In this document: positions 26,016 through 39,241 of the stretch, piece after piece
Numbering within the stretch: position 1 is the first letter of the stretch
Layout: each line of letters opens with the position of its first letter
NCBI RefSeq assembly: GCF_036785885.1
Contig: NC_092323.1
Location: 14,144,501-14,208,500, forward strand
DNA: 64,000 nt
Reading direction: 5' to 3'
Origin: Coffea arabica
Taxonomy: Eukaryota; Streptophyta; Magnoliopsida; Gentianales; Rubiaceae
The notes under the pieces: model-generated
Database searches by the model: none
Seen by the model: the letters and a program-made list of their open reading frames with translations, nothing else
Told to the model about the DNA's origin: nothing
Translations under genes and position numbers: made by a program

Positions 26016-27632
26016 ATGGGACAATCAACTAAAGGTTATATTGATACCCAGAAAAGGTACTTATTACTATACTTCAATTGCACTATATTGACCATGTTTT
26101 GCTTATTTGCTGGAACTTATTAAGTACTCATGGTAGTACTGAAATACAATTGCGCAATATTTCTGCTGATTATCTTTGTAGCTCTTCCTTTCGATCCTGG
26201 TATATTATGATAAAAACATATTTCTTTGATCTCTCAAATCCATTCACTTCATGGTTACTTCTGAACAAAATGTATGAAAGTGACAAGATTTGAAATTATG
26301 GGCACCTGTAGAATCTGTGCCCAATATAGATGCGCACTTTTTTTTTTTTGGTTGTTGGGGGGGGGGGGGAGTGGATCTTGTTCTTTTTGCTAGGTATGCA
26401 GTTGTGACGGGGGCAAACAGAGGGATTGGAATTGCAATCTGTAATGGATTAGCTTTCCATGGAATCACAGTGGTGTTGACTGCAAGAGATGAGAAGAGGG
26501 ACTCGATGCTCTTCACCAGCACAAAGGGACAGGTGGGCTTACTGCTCTCTTTTATAAGCTTGATGTGACAGATTCATCTGATGTTGCTTACCCAGTTTGG
26601 AAGGCTTGACGTCTTGGTACATGATAAATCCAGTGAAATTTTGGTTAATTAAAATTTTTTCTTCAAGATCCTAATGGAATTCACCCCTTATTATTATTTT
26701 TTTGGGTTTAAGGTGAATAATGCTGCGGTTCTTGGAAACATTCATGATCATGATGTTCGAAGAGCAGCATTAGTGAGTATTTATGTTGCCTGTAAGTCGC
26801 ACCTTAAAAACACAGTTTAGACTGGCTATTAAATGATGCAGAAGTGTGATACGCGTCCTCTCATTGGACATCATACAGGACATGTACGTGTATCATAGAG
26901 TGTAACACTAAAAATCGTCAAAGTATCAAAATCTATAGATTGCGATATTCCTCACCTTTTCTTCAACCTTGTGGATTTTCGAACTCTATTACTAGTTTTC
27001 CTTGCTAACTTCTGTTTAATTTGTTTTGAACAGCACAGGAAACTGGAGCTCGAATTGACTGGAAAGCTGTATGCAATGAGACATATGAAATGTCAGTGGA
27101 ATGCTTGGAAACAAATTGGTCCAAAAAGAATGGTTGAAGCATTCTTGCCTCTTCTCCAATCATCTCAATCCCCAAGCATTGTCAATGCTTCTTCTCTCGT
27201 AGGCAAGCTAGAGGTATTGAACTCGAACATGCAATGTGCTTCTTTAACTATATGATTTCTTTTTTGGGTGTTTTTGTCCATAGTTGCAACGTGCAACTAC
27301 TTCCTCACCATTGATTTATTTGGATGAGGTGCTGAATGAATATCTAAAAGACTTCATGAAAGCAGGTGCCCCATGGGGCCAAAGGCTGGCCTTTAGCATA
27401 TGCAATCTCAAAAGCGAGTCTGAATGCTTATACAAGAATTCTTGCCAAGAAGTTGCCTAGTTTCAAAGTGATTTGTGTTTATCCCGGTTATGTGAAAACT
27501 GACATGGGCCACAATATTGGTTTATTGACGCCAGAAGAAGGTGCTGAAAGTCCCGTGAGGCTAGCTTTGTTGCCTGATGATGGTCCATCTGGCTTGTTCT
27601 TTAGTCAAAAAGAAGTATCATCTTTTGAATGA
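26016..27632 (+). pseudogene. Short-chain dehydrogenase/reductase pseudogene, tandem copy
   Basis: This is the damaged sister of the gene at 28781-30451, with introns in the same places, so it arose by DNA duplication and not by retroposition. Recognisable parts are exon 1 at 26016-26056 (MGQSTKGYIDTQK), exon 2 at 26394-26616 with the TGANRGIG cofactor motif, exon 3 at 26713-26772, exon 4 at 27039-27213, and the last exon to 27632 with YAISK and GLFFSQKE. Against its sister, exon 2 lacks 1, 6 and 20 bases at three places and meets a TGA in the shifted part. Exon 4 lacks 5 bases. The start of the last exon and its acceptor are missing or unrecognisable. The NNAG motif reads NNAA. A run of 13 G lies in intron 1 (about 26,357-26,369). 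It cannot make a normal enzyme. Confidence 0.88.
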
Positions 27633-28780
27633 GAAAACCATCTTTAACAACATTCAGTGTAGCCTAGAAAATGTTGCCCCCTATCACCGTTTCTGCTTTT
27701 CTTTGTGTGTATTGCAGTGCCATTTTCAAGACTATGCTGTACTGCTCAGCAATCAACGAACATTTTTGACCATCTACTGGTTGTTACGTATAAACATCTA
27801 CTGGCTTGGTTTCTGCAACACTAATTCATCGATCCATTGGGACGTTAAGAGGCACTGAACTAGGCAATCTGCTTCTTCAAGAATATGGATTTTCAAATTC
27901 TTCATCATGCATAGGATGTCATTTTAACTTAACAGAGATGAACTCACGATAGCATCACAGTCTAAACCTTGCTCAACTATATCAAGATGGCTTGGCCTAA
28001 ATCAGGGTGGCGAAATTGTTCAAGTTTGGATCTTGGCCTAGGCTTGGAAAAACATCACTGCTGCTTTCACATGACCACTTGATTTAAGATATAAGCAGCA
28101 GGTTATTTATCACCTAGCTTCTGAGGATTGTGGAACCAAACGGAATCAACAAGCAAGGGGATGATTAATTTGAAAAAATGTCTTCTTTCTTTCATGTTGT
28201 AAAATCATGTGGTATTAATTTTTCTTGTTTCAATAGTAAATCAAGAAAATTGCTTTAGTATGGCATTTTCTTTTTGGTCAATGACAGTTACATGTATAAT
28301 TGTCAGATTAATTTGTAACGATCATATTACTACAAATATAGCTGCTACAACTGGTACAAAGTTACACACTTTATACTAAAACATAATAGAAATTTTTTTT
28401 TTTGTAAATTGTAACTTAGGTGGTTAAAATAGAATTTGTAAACGAAATAGGAATTTAAATACTATAATTCTCTCATTTAAAATATATCTATCTTATTTTT
28501 AAAAAGAATTGTAACAACCCAAAATAAATTCCTTGGAAGTTGTAATTCATTGAGAATTTCGTCAATTCTAATTATTTTGATAAAGTAGTCAACTAAAATT
28601 AATTCAGATTTTGCTTATTAAATATTTAACAGTACGACCGACCTCTCTACCACCAATCGAAATAATCTCAGGAGATGGAGTATTTAAATGCTTTGTCGCT
28701 TGGCAATTGAAGAACCAAATCTGGGCTAACTCCAGATTCCACAGAAACCAATCTTACAATACTTGCTACAGCATCAACCA
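27633..28780. other. Spacer between the two dehydrogenase copies
   Basis: It contains the 3' flank of the pseudogene and the promoter region of the next copy. The last 160 bp are similar to the sequence before the pseudogene. No other gene is seen. Confidence 0.45.
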
Positions 28781-30451
28781 ATGGAAGAAGCTACCAATGG
28801 TAATAGTCTTGCCCAGAAAAGGTACTTAAAAACATCTTCTTGAATTCCTCTCAAAGTATGTAAAAACTAGAAAGTTAACATTGTACTTGCACATGAGAAA
28901 GGAAATCATCGTGCATGTTATTGAAAATTAGTTAGCTTTTAGATTTTAATTTTAACAACGTCTTATTTCACAAGTTGTTCTATCAACTTCTTTGATTTGC
29001 AATTTGAATTCTAGTTTGATAGGATTTCATCCTGCAATTTGATTTTTAGTTTGATGGCTTTTATCTTTTGTAATCGTTATCTTTGTAAGTCATATTCTAT
29101 ATAAACTCTCACCATGCATTATCAATGACATTGAAACAACACCGTGAATAACAACATCATTTTCTAAAATTTATCACACATTAAATAGTGAAATACAAGT
29201 GCATGATATTTCTATGGACTATAAATTATAGCTCTTCCCTTTGATCCAAGTAAAATGTGATCATGGAGTTATTTTGTGTAGGTATGCAGTTGTGACTGGG
29301 GCAAACAAAGGGATTGGACTTGGGATTTGTAAGCAATTAGCTTCTCATGGAATAACAGTGGTGTTGACTGCAAGAGATGAGAATAGGGGACTTGATGCTC
29401 TTCACCAGCTCAAAGAAACTGGTGGGCTTTCTGGTGATCTACTCTTTCATAAGCTTGATGTAACAGATTCATCTAGTGTTGATTCCCTTGCTGAATTCAT
29501 CAAGACTCAGTTTGGAAGGCTTGATATCTTGGTATGACAAAAATAAATTTTGCTGCTCTATCTATCGAAATTTTCTTTAAGATCATTCATTTAATTTTGG
29601 GATGTCATGTCACATATTGATGAAAAGTGATCATTGATTTAAGATCCGGTGGACAATGCGGGGATTGCTGGAGCCATTGAAGATGTTGATGCCCTACGAG
29701 CTGCATTGGTATGTTTTTGCATTCATTTTATTAGTTGTGATATGCTTCACCTTCTATACAATCGTTGTTAATAATATATCTAATTGTTACTGAACAATGC
29801 AGGAAGCTGGAGGTCTAACTGACTTTAAAGCCTTCTGCACTGAGACATATGATTTGTCAGTGGCATGCTTGGAAACAAACTACTATGGTCCAAAAAGAAT
29901 GGTTGAAGCATTTTTGCCTCTTCTCCAATCATCTCAATCACCAAGAATTGTCAATGTTTCTTCTATTTTGGGCAAATTACAGGTACTGAAACTTGATCCA
30001 ATCTGCCCCTTTTTTTTTGGTGGTTCTATCCATAATTGCAATTTAATTTCTTCCTTACCCTCACATTTTTTTTTTCCAGTTTACACCAAATGCATGGGCT
30101 AAAGGAATACTAAGTGATGCTGATAACCTTACAGAAGAGAGAGTGGATGAGGTGCTGAATGAGTATCTTAAAGACTTCAAAGCTGGTACCCATGATGCTA
30201 AAGGCTGGCCTATGGCATATACCATCTCCAAAGCTAGTCTGAATGCTTATACAAGAATTCTTGCTAAGAAGTGGCCTAGTGTCAAAGTGAATTGCGTTTG
30301 TCCTGGTCATGTGAAAACTGACTTAGGCCATGACTTCGGAGCACTGACTGTAGAAGAAGGCGCTGAAAGTCCCGTGAGGCTGGCTTTGTTGCCTGATGAT
30401 GGTCCTTCTGGCTTGTTCTTTAGTCGAAAGGAAGCAATATCTTATGAATGA
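28781..30451 (+). CDS. Short-chain dehydrogenase/reductase (neomenthol dehydrogenase/salutaridine reductase-like)
   Basis: Exons are 28781-28821, 29282-29531, 29649-29708, 29803-29982 and 30080-30451, giving 300 residues, the usual length for this plant SDR group. It is expected to be a soluble NADPH-dependent carbonyl reductase or alcohol dehydrogenase; the substrate cannot be told. Visible motifs are TGANKGIG (19-26, cofactor), DVTD, DNAG (99-102), NVSS (168-171, catalytic serine), YTISK (224-228, catalytic Tyr and Lys) and CPGHVKTD. Exon 1 is short ([13 protein letters not shown]) and its start is supported by the same exon in the neighbouring pseudogene. Oddity: exon 3 must start at GTGGAC to keep the frame, but the two bases before it are CG, not AG. 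The nearest AG, five bases upstream, would shift the frame. The gene may therefore be mis-spliced, or may skip the 60-nt exon 3 in frame and lose the NAG motif. Confidence 0.85.
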
Positions 30452-32318
30452 AATGCTGTAATCTTTAATAAATATAACAGTATCTGTATTGTAAGAGAAT
30501 GTTGCAGCAACTGAGTTTGTGTTGGTTATTTGTGTATTGGTGCCATTTGATCTTCATTTAAGAATAAAGAAAATGAAAAGGAAGTAGTGCCGCTCTTGGA
30601 GTATCCCCTATTCAACCAATCACTTAGAAAGTTGTGGAAAGTCCAATTATTTTCTTTGTGTGGATCTGAAACTGTGAAGAAAGCTAAGATAAGCCTGAAA
30701 TATATGCCAAGAACCATAGGAGATGAATGAAGAATCATTCTGAGGAGAAAAACAAGTCTGATGAGATGCTTGTAATGGAATGGCTAAGGGTCACGAAAGA
30801 AAGTCGAAAGGATGAAACTACAGCCTTTGGATTCCAGCCCAATAGCCACCAAGAAAAGGGATTCTGGGTCTCAAGTTCCCTGCCTGCATGTTAGGGTGCC
30901 TTAGTGCACCATTTGCCAGTTTCTTAGCTTCACTTCCTGAGGGTGCTTTAAGTACGCCCGTCTGGTTCATCCTACATCCCCTTTCCCTAATATAGGAATA
31001 GGGTCGTTTGATAATTTTTGATACGACCTGAAAGTACGACACGAAGCTAGTACCAAATTAATGAATTGGATTGAGATTTTACGGGTTCGGATCAGAATCG
31101 GGCAGAATCCGATGAACCCAAACAAAACAGGTCGAATTCAGGTCACCCACGACTTGACTCGATTACCCGTTAATAAATTAAAAATAATTTAATAAATATA
31201 AAAATATTTTATTTAACTAAACTAAAGTTATTCTTTTTTCCCAAAGGCATTTACTACTTAATCCTAAATGAATTTGTTTAACTTGTGTGAAATTGGAATT
31301 ATTATGTTTGGACAAATGATATATTAGATTATTTTCTATTTCTATAGTATCTTAATTTATTTTACATATGGTTTGAGATAAAATACTTTTACAGTGTTTT
31401 AATTTATTTCAGGTATGGTTTGAGATTGTTTTATCGAGATTTTTATTACTTGATTATGTAATTAGCCTTGTACGAAATTAGTTCTGTTAAAAACTACAGT
31501 GATAAATTAATAAATTGAAATTATGTTTCATGTCATTTGGGGTTGATCCGCCAACCCGAAATTTCTGATCCAACCTGTTTCTGAGTTGACAGATTGTGTT
31601 CGAATCAACAGGTTATCTATTATATCTCTGAATCTCAATCCAATCCGCGAATTCGAATCTGATCTGATCCGATTGCCAGACCAGACGTAATTGTTGCATT
31701 CAAAAAACAAAAAAAAAAATGAAACCACAAGATCCCTTCTTCAAAGGTTTGACATATATTACTAGGTCCGAGGGTCAATCCTTCTCCTAGGTTCTCTCAA
31801 AACAGCACGAGGAGCAGAGCTGTAAAGGCTCCCCGCAGCACTCTCTGCTGCGGCGTGACTATTTAGGTGCATGTGACTATTTAGCTATTCTCGAGGCCTA
31901 ATGTATAAGACCACATGGGCTGCTATATTTAGATATTCCATTATGATTACGTTTGAAGCTCTTCCACCTTTTGCTTTTCATTCCTTTTTTTCCCCCCTTT
32001 TGTGGATAAGAAAGATTGTCCAACCATATTGACCTAAAACTCTAATCTAGTCGGCAATCACCAAATACAAAGCTCGCTCAATGTATACTCGAACACTTTT
32101 CTTCTTTTTCCCATTTAAAGTGTATAGCATAGTTTTTATAGTACAATCCAACCATAATCATTGGCAATTGCTGATAGCAATGCTGTTTTCTTACATTGAC
32201 ATGTTCTGTCCACTTCAAGGAGCAGAAGCAACTACTACATTTTGAAGATCTTTGCACAGTCCTATAGTTCTCTCCTTTGTGGGCTGGTACAACATCAAAT
32301 TTTCTCAGGGATGAATCA
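30452..32318. other. Intergenic with a possible decayed inverted-repeat element
   Basis: About 31,080-31,180 (GGGTTCGGATCAGAATCGGG, ACCCGTTAATAAATT) and about 31,540-31,690 (GATCCGCCAACCCGAAATTT, CTGATCTGATCCGATT) look like opposite arms of a dispersed element common in plants, but I could not define its ends. The 3' UTR of the minus-strand aminotransferase should occupy part of 32,000-32,318. Confidence 0.35.
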
Positions 32319-35300
32319 TCATAACTTAGACATGGCATAATCCAATGCATCAACCAGGAAATCTGCAGAAAAAGAAAATTCAAAGGCTCAGATGTAGAGG
32401 GGGCAAAAAACTCATTAAGAAGTCTGGTTTAATGTCAGTTTACCTCATCTAGGAGGAATTTACTCAACGGAACTCAAATGGCAAAGCATGAAATTACCTG
32501 CATCATCTTTGTTGAAGCACATAGGAGGCTTTATTCTAAAAACATTCCCATGCAGTCCACCTTTTCCAACTAAGACGCCAAGTTCTATGTTCAAATATGA
32601 GAATTACATTAAAACTTTAACTCGCTACCATAGAAGCATATAGACTATAATGTATAGATGAAGATTCTCATGATTTCCTGAATATTTTTTGGTTGGTCTT
32701 ACTAACCTCGGAGCTTCTCAAACAGAATTGCAGTTTCTGCCTTCGCAGGTGTCTTCTTAGTTCTATCACTGACCAGTTCTATACCCACCATCAAGCCTCT
32801 ACCTCGCACATCTCCAATTACTGAGACATAGGAAAACATTAGTTAGCATTCACAATTTTATTCCTACATGTCTGGAAATGCAACAGAGTATATAGGGATG
32901 CAGTGATATCAATTTGGCATGCTGCGATTGATGAGCTGTGCAGCTGCTCACGTGGCAGTGGCTAACTTCTCTAGACCGCTAATACTAGATTTTGAATAAC
33001 CCAAGCAAGCAATCGAATCATTGAAAAGTAAATATTTTTTGTTCAAGAGATGTTGCTTACATACAGCTATCCAGGTCATGCAAATGAGAATATTACTAAA
33101 AATTATCTGTGACTTGTAAACTTCATTGACAATTAGATTGACTAGGTTCACTAGAGGTAAGAAATTTGCATAGGAGTGCTATTACTGGGTTAGTACTAGT
33201 ATACCAGTAAGTAACCAGAAAACATAACATTGTACATTATACGTAGAGATCAACATTCTGGAGTTATATTTTAGATCCTTAAAATCATTGTAATTTTGTC
33301 AGTAGTAAGCATATGCCTGTGATGACATTATGAAGACATTGAACTATCAGATTTTCCTGACCATATGCATGTTGATAAGGATTACTTCAGCCTATTGCAA
33401 TTACCTTTTAGGCTGACACAGAAAAGAAGGAATTGACTGCCTTGATAAACAAAGTTATGGTTCTCATAATTATGAGTCTAATCTTTCTTTATTTATATAT
33501 GTGTGTGGGTGAAACAAAGCACCATAGGCAAACAGAACATTACTGTCATGTGTTTGCTGAAGAACTCTCAGTCGTTCAACCAAGTGGGAGCCAACTTTAG
33601 CACAATGCTCTTGGCGCTTCTCAGCATCAATAACTTTAAGTACTGCAAGTCCACCGGCAGAGCATACGGGATTGCCACCAAAGGTGTTAAACTGTATCTT
33701 TTGAGCCATTACGCTTGCTATTTCAGGGGTGGTCACAACAGCTCCAAGAGGTAAACCGTTCCCAATGCCCTGATGAGTACATTATGTCCAGTCAAAATTG
33801 ATTATGCTAGACAACTGTGCAACTGGTGAGAACTGCTGATTAGTATTATGATATACAAGAGAAGGCAAGGGAATGATCATATACACCTTTGCCATGGTAA
33901 CTATATCAGGAATCACGCCCTGTGTCTCAAACCCCCAATAATGACTTCCTGTGCGACCAAACCCAGTTTGTACTTCATCAGCAATGCAAACACCACCAGC
34001 TTTGCGAACAATGTCATAAACCAGTTTCAAGTATCCAGGAGCCAATTCAACTGCTCCCCCAACCCCCTGGAGTTTACATAATAAAATCAAGTAAGCTATT
34101 TGTGTCAACATTAAGCTATACTTTCAGTAACCAGAATAAGTTTGCAAACCTGAATGGTCTCAGCAATAAAGCCGGCAACTTTTCCAGGACTCCCATGATC
34201 AATGTGATCTTGTACCTCTTCAGCATAACGACTAGCATCAGACCCAAAGACACCTCTATATGGATTGGGATTGATGACATGATGAATTTCACCCTGCATT
34301 GTCGAAATCAGGATTTTTACTTGGTTAACTGAATATCAGAATCAACAAACCAAAAACTATTTAGGTTGGATAAAATTATTTTTGGAATACATTCCAGTCA
34401 AATTGTACAAGTTAATGCCAAGAAAAATCTACTCAACAAGTGGCAGTAAACAAATTAACTCATTAACCAACTTAAGAACAGCCCCCAGAGATAGGTTAAA
34501 GCACCATGCTTTGAACAAGTATCCACTCAAGCATCGCACATAACATATTCGATTGTAATGTGTAACATATTCGGAAAGCAGCATAGTGTGGAAGCATTAG
34601 ATAATGCATATAACCTCAGGGAACAAACCTGGGGAATTGGATACTTCCATGTATTGAGAGCTGTTAGTCCAATCGTATTGGAACTTCCACCATGATATGC
34701 ATTTCTTAAGGCAATGATACCAAGGTTACCACTGTACAACCGTGCCATCATCATTGCTAATTCGTTTGCTTCAGTTCCTGAATTTACAAAATAAACTACC
34801 TGCAGTTCCAAAAGGAGCAGTGTTAGCAAGTTGCATTGCTTGAGAAGTGTAACCTAGATTTCAAGAAGCAGGAAAAAAGGGGAAAAAATTCAGTATGTAG
34901 AGAATAGATATAAATGTTGGATGAGGCATGAAAGAAATTGCCGGCAAAACAAAGATATGGATGGCCTTTTGCGCTTCACACTTTAAGTCAAAAGGCAGCA
35001 GGCATATTACTTTCACAGCTGCAAGATCCCAAACAGATTCCATCAAATACTAGCCTTTAGGTTTCCGGGCATCTTAGATGCCAATGCTTCCGCAAAATCA
35101 GCGATTGCATGGTGTAGGTATATGGTTGTAGCATGTTGAAGAAGCTTGCTTTGCTCAATGATGGCATTCAGTACTTCAGGGTGGCAATGTCCACAAGATA
35201 CAGTTACTATTCCAGCAAATGCATCGAGATAACGCTTTCCATTCTCGTCAAACAAATATTGCATCTTCCCTTCAACAATATTTAGCTGTCCATACAACAC

Positions 35301-36062
35301 AAAGTTAAAAAATGAGATCTCGGAGTTTGGCTCAAAAAAAAAAAACCTTTGTGACATTTTGCTGAATTTTCATACAGACTGGATTTACCATACAAATCAT
35401 AAATGGCACCATGGCAGGTATTCACTGAAATCAAGAATATAGACATGTCATCTACAATAAAACTATTTAATGCCTAGTCGATTAACTTTTGAACTTAAAC
35501 CACTTGCTCAAAATGCTTAAAACAAGTTAAAAGTAGCCTAAGTTAAAAGAAAACCTCACTAAAGCTCAGAAACTTATATTCTTAAAAGGAGTTTAAAAAG
35601 AAGGAAAAATTAAATCTATTCCCAAATAAAATTGGTTAAACACTCTTAAATGGCCAAGACCCTGCTGGCAGTCCATCCGTTTCAATACACAAAAAGATTT
35701 CTCTGACCAACAATCTGTCAGAAAATTAGCAATTCAAATTGGAATTCACAGAAACTAACTAAGATACATTTCAATAAAAGAAACTACTAAAGAATTTTGG
35801 TCTCCATAAAAAAACTTACGGGTTTTTGGTAATAGTGAAAAAGAGAAGGGCCCAGATACTTTTTGCGCTTCTGGAAGACTTCATCGGCTAAGGGACCATT
35901 ATATGGCTTTGGTTCATAGTCGAACGCCGGCAGCTCCGGCCGAGACACAGATGCCTCCGCTGCGATCCCCGCCGAAAAGCAACGCCGCTTAACATTAGTA
36001 GTATTAACACTCTGCCATTTACTACTCCTCAACAGCTTCCTCCCCACCGTCTTAAACGACAT
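32319..36062 (-). CDS. AGT2: Alanine-glyoxylate aminotransferase 2 homologue, mitochondrial
   Basis: The nine exons, 5' to 3', are 36062-35820, 35285-35055, 34799-34629, 34293-34150, 34066-33887, 33769-33544, 32820-32707, 32584-32498 and 32362-32319. They give 479 residues (Arabidopsis AGT2, about 476). It is a class III PLP-dependent aminotransferase, expected to transfer the amino group of alanine to glyoxylate in mitochondria. The Arg/Ser-rich N-terminus ([16 protein letters not shown]) suits a targeting peptide. Motifs are [18 protein letters not shown] (around 290-300) and TMAK with the PLP lysine at 323, which is the last codon of exon 5, then GIGNGLPLG. An in-frame ATG 11 codons upstream (36095) is possible, but I prefer 36062 because it gives the better presequence. 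Intron 2 is ambiguous: GC-AG splicing gives NLKVVYF, while a GT-AG alternative gives NLKAIYF in the same frame. Confidence 0.93.
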
Positions 36063-36095
36063 CGTCGGCTCGCCGTTTCTTTCACACACCGTCAC

Positions 36096-39000
36096 TCAGT
36101 CACTATTGTGTGAAGCAGACTGAACTGTACTGTGTGAGTGTGTGAAAATGTTGAGTTGAGAAGGAAAGTTGGCGCAGTGTTGGAGGTTGGTTGGAGTGGG
36201 GAATGTCTGTTTTATGTTTTGGATTTTGGAGAAATGTTGACGTGGAATTTTGTATTTTAGTCCTTACAATATCAATTTTGTTTTTTTTTTTTTTTTGTAT
36301 TTTGGTTTTGGATAAATTACAATAGTACTAGTTGATTTGTGATAACATATTTATAGATTTGATGCTTATCTCGGGGAGAGGACTAACAAGAGTTTCAAAT
36401 ATAAAAAGTGTTGAGATTTTTTTCTTTTTTTTTTTTTTTAAATAAGATGGTGAGTTTAGATATGTCAAATTTTTATAATTTTTTTCCCGTTTTCTTGTCA
36501 ATTTGTAGAGCATTATGGGGAATAATTATTATAGCACTTTTTGTGGTATATAATATGTGAAATAAAGAAGTAGTTGGTTATACAAAAAAATTATTGAAAT
36601 TTGTGTTTTAAAAAATTTTGGTATCCCAACGTACCTGTTTTTTTCCCCACTTTTTAAGCAAGTTATAATGGAAATGAGGAATTTTGGGGGAAGTTATGAG
36701 GTCACGAGGGCAAATTGTCTTAATTAATTTTAGCCTACTTGTAGTTGAAAGTAATTGATAATGAATTTGTCATTAATTTTGTAACTAATTGAATTGAAAA
36801 GGGTTTCAGTTCCTCAAAAAAAGGGTTTCAGTTCAGAGTAATTTTGATTTTATGTGTTGAGAAATGAGAATGATATGAATTTTTAATTTCGGAGGATTTG
36901 TTTATGGATACTCCATTATGTGAGCAGAAATGGTGGTCGAGTTATCAAAAGATTCCGTTTCCAATTTGGCCTTTTTATTGATAGCATTTCCTGTCTTCTT
37001 CCCTTTTTTCTAAATCGTGCTTTTCATCAGTAGTTGTTTTCTTTGTCTTGGTTTCCCTCAGGATCAAGAGTTTGGTACATTAGCCAACTTTGAATAGAAC
37101 TTCTTTTCATTCCATACGGTGGAATTGAACGTTATTTTCCAGCACAATTATTTGATGGCTACCCAATCAAATCCCATAGAAAAATATTTTGCAACTCCAT
37201 AACTTACAATCAGAAGGATACGAAAAGATTAACCCCAGGCTAAAATATAGTGCCCCTTAGCACTTGTTACAAGTTTGTGATCTTGTCATGCTGTTTTGTG
37301 TATTATGGATTGTCTTTCTGAAGGAGAAAAGACAAAATGCATGAGAAGATGAGAGATTTCAGTCCAAGAAAACTAGAAAAGCATTGCCAGAACTTCTCTC
37401 CAGTGTAGTTTAGGTAATCCCACCAAAGATCAGAAACCCCATTGAGTAACAAATTTGTGATTCAGGAATTACTACGAGTCATTCTGCAAAAATTGATCTT
37501 AAATGATAATATTCCAGCAAGAAAAATAATTAGAGCATGTCAATAAAATTGAAGCAATATGTCCAACTAGGGACACCAATTGAGGAAGAAAAGACCATGG
37601 AATATCAGTATCAAACTTATCTTATTGAAACCATGATGCTGATTCTTCTCCTCAATCTTTTTAAAGACAAGTCATTTTATTATATCACTAAAAAGCCAGA
37701 CATGTATTAGAAAACGAGGATGTTACGGCATCTGAGATCTAAAAGAGCAAATTTGTAGAAGTTCCCTATCAGATAGACACTTGTTGCTGTCCTCGCCGCT
37801 TGCAAAACATAAAGGAGGGCTATTTATGATGATCTAGTGACTAGTAACTCTCACCAGCCTGTGGTTATTTATGATGAACTTGTGACCTTTGACTAGTAAT
37901 TCTCACCAGTCTGCAAATGATTGCCTGAATCTCGGCATGGTTGTAGAGATTCATGTCCACAGGATTTTACAGCATTGGAGACCAAAGCGTTGAGCAGCTA
38001 TTAACCTCTATACCTGCAGTAAGAGCCAACACAAGGTCTCTACAACTGAACTCATGAAAAGAATGAGGAACAGAAAGCATACTTGTGTAAAGAAAGTTCA
38101 AAATCAGAGGATTAAAATGAACCAAAAATCGTTTCAAGGTGGAAAATTATGTCGCTAGATTTTACCGTAATTCCTTAAATCTTTGAGTATTGAAATTCTC
38201 TTGGTTAAGTACTTCATTCTTTTGCCAAAGAAACAGGAATCTGTGGCATACTTAATCTCATAACGAACAGACGTGAATCTTAAGCCCTACTCCAGCAATT
38301 CAGCACACCTTTTCATTGAAGCATTGTCTTACTTGTAAGGCAGCATATCAAGATGCACCAATGCTCATACTGTTCCCTACCTGGGACTGCACATAAATAA
38401 AAAGCCATCTCTCAGAGCTGTGACCAAGAATGGCACTTCAAATCAACCATATGGGAAATAGAGCAATTCAATCTCTTGCAAAATGATGACAAGTTGTCAC
38501 ATTAAGACTGATAACTTGAAAATGTGTTGCTTTAATTCTACTGAAGTAAGAAGTGTATGGTGGAAAGGAGATACTAATTGCTTTATTAACGATATCAAAG
38601 AGATGAACAGGTGATCTTGACCATTCGTCTGAAACCCATGAATGAAAGGCCAACTGTTGGACTAGTTAAGCATTGATTGAATAAACCATATTACAACTAT
38701 AACAATGACTTCCAATGTCTTGACTTAGTCAAATTTCTAAAAATTATGTAATGAAGTTCAATGCTTCGTTAGAAAAGGATGCAAAAACAATATGCACATC
38801 ATAGAATGACTAACCAGATAAATGACTATTTGTGGACTATTTGTGGGGCTATCCAAATAAATGACTAACCAGATATGCTGTCAGTAAGACCTGCAGGAGA
38901 TACACAATTATCCAAAAGGATGTCTCCAATCCCCGTCCTTGTAAATCATTCAGAAATCATCCAGGAGCTGCTTCCCCAGTTGCTGGTTGCATTAGCCTGG

Positions 39001-39241
39001 ACCACTCAGTTCGCTATATTCATGAAACAAAACCATCTTCCCTTTTCCTGAAACTTCAACCACGTTCTAAGGATATAACATCAAATCCTTCAGCAATGTC
39101 ACTAAATTTGGTGCATCATACCCAACATTTAACTTTACATTTCTCATTTAGCTGAACTGTGCGGACAAAACTGGTCAACCTTGACGGTCCCCTTAACAAA
39201 AGGTTCCAAGTTAAATAGTTGAATTGATATCTTTTTTTGTC
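36096..39241. other. Intergenic: AGT2 promoter side and 3' flank of the DYW PPR gene
   Basis: The AGT2 transcript start should lie just above 36,062; I see no clear TATA box. At about 37,820-37,915 a sequence of about 50 bp (GACTAGTAACTCTCACCAG) is duplicated in tandem. I find no exon or RNA gene in the remainder. Confidence 0.4.

Noticed and set aside
26331-26370. Run of 13 G after a T run as a functional element
   Set aside because: It is a homopolymer in a pseudogene intron, with risk of sequencing error and no further structure.
30990-31720. Complete transposon with ACCCG-rich arms
   Set aside because: Opposite arms are visible but ends and target duplication could not be set, so it is mentioned only in the intergenic entry.
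36063-36095. AGT2 start 11 codons upstream ([11 protein letters not shown])
   Set aside because: In frame and possible, but the acidic start weakens the mitochondrial presequence that begins cleanly at [11 protein letters not shown].
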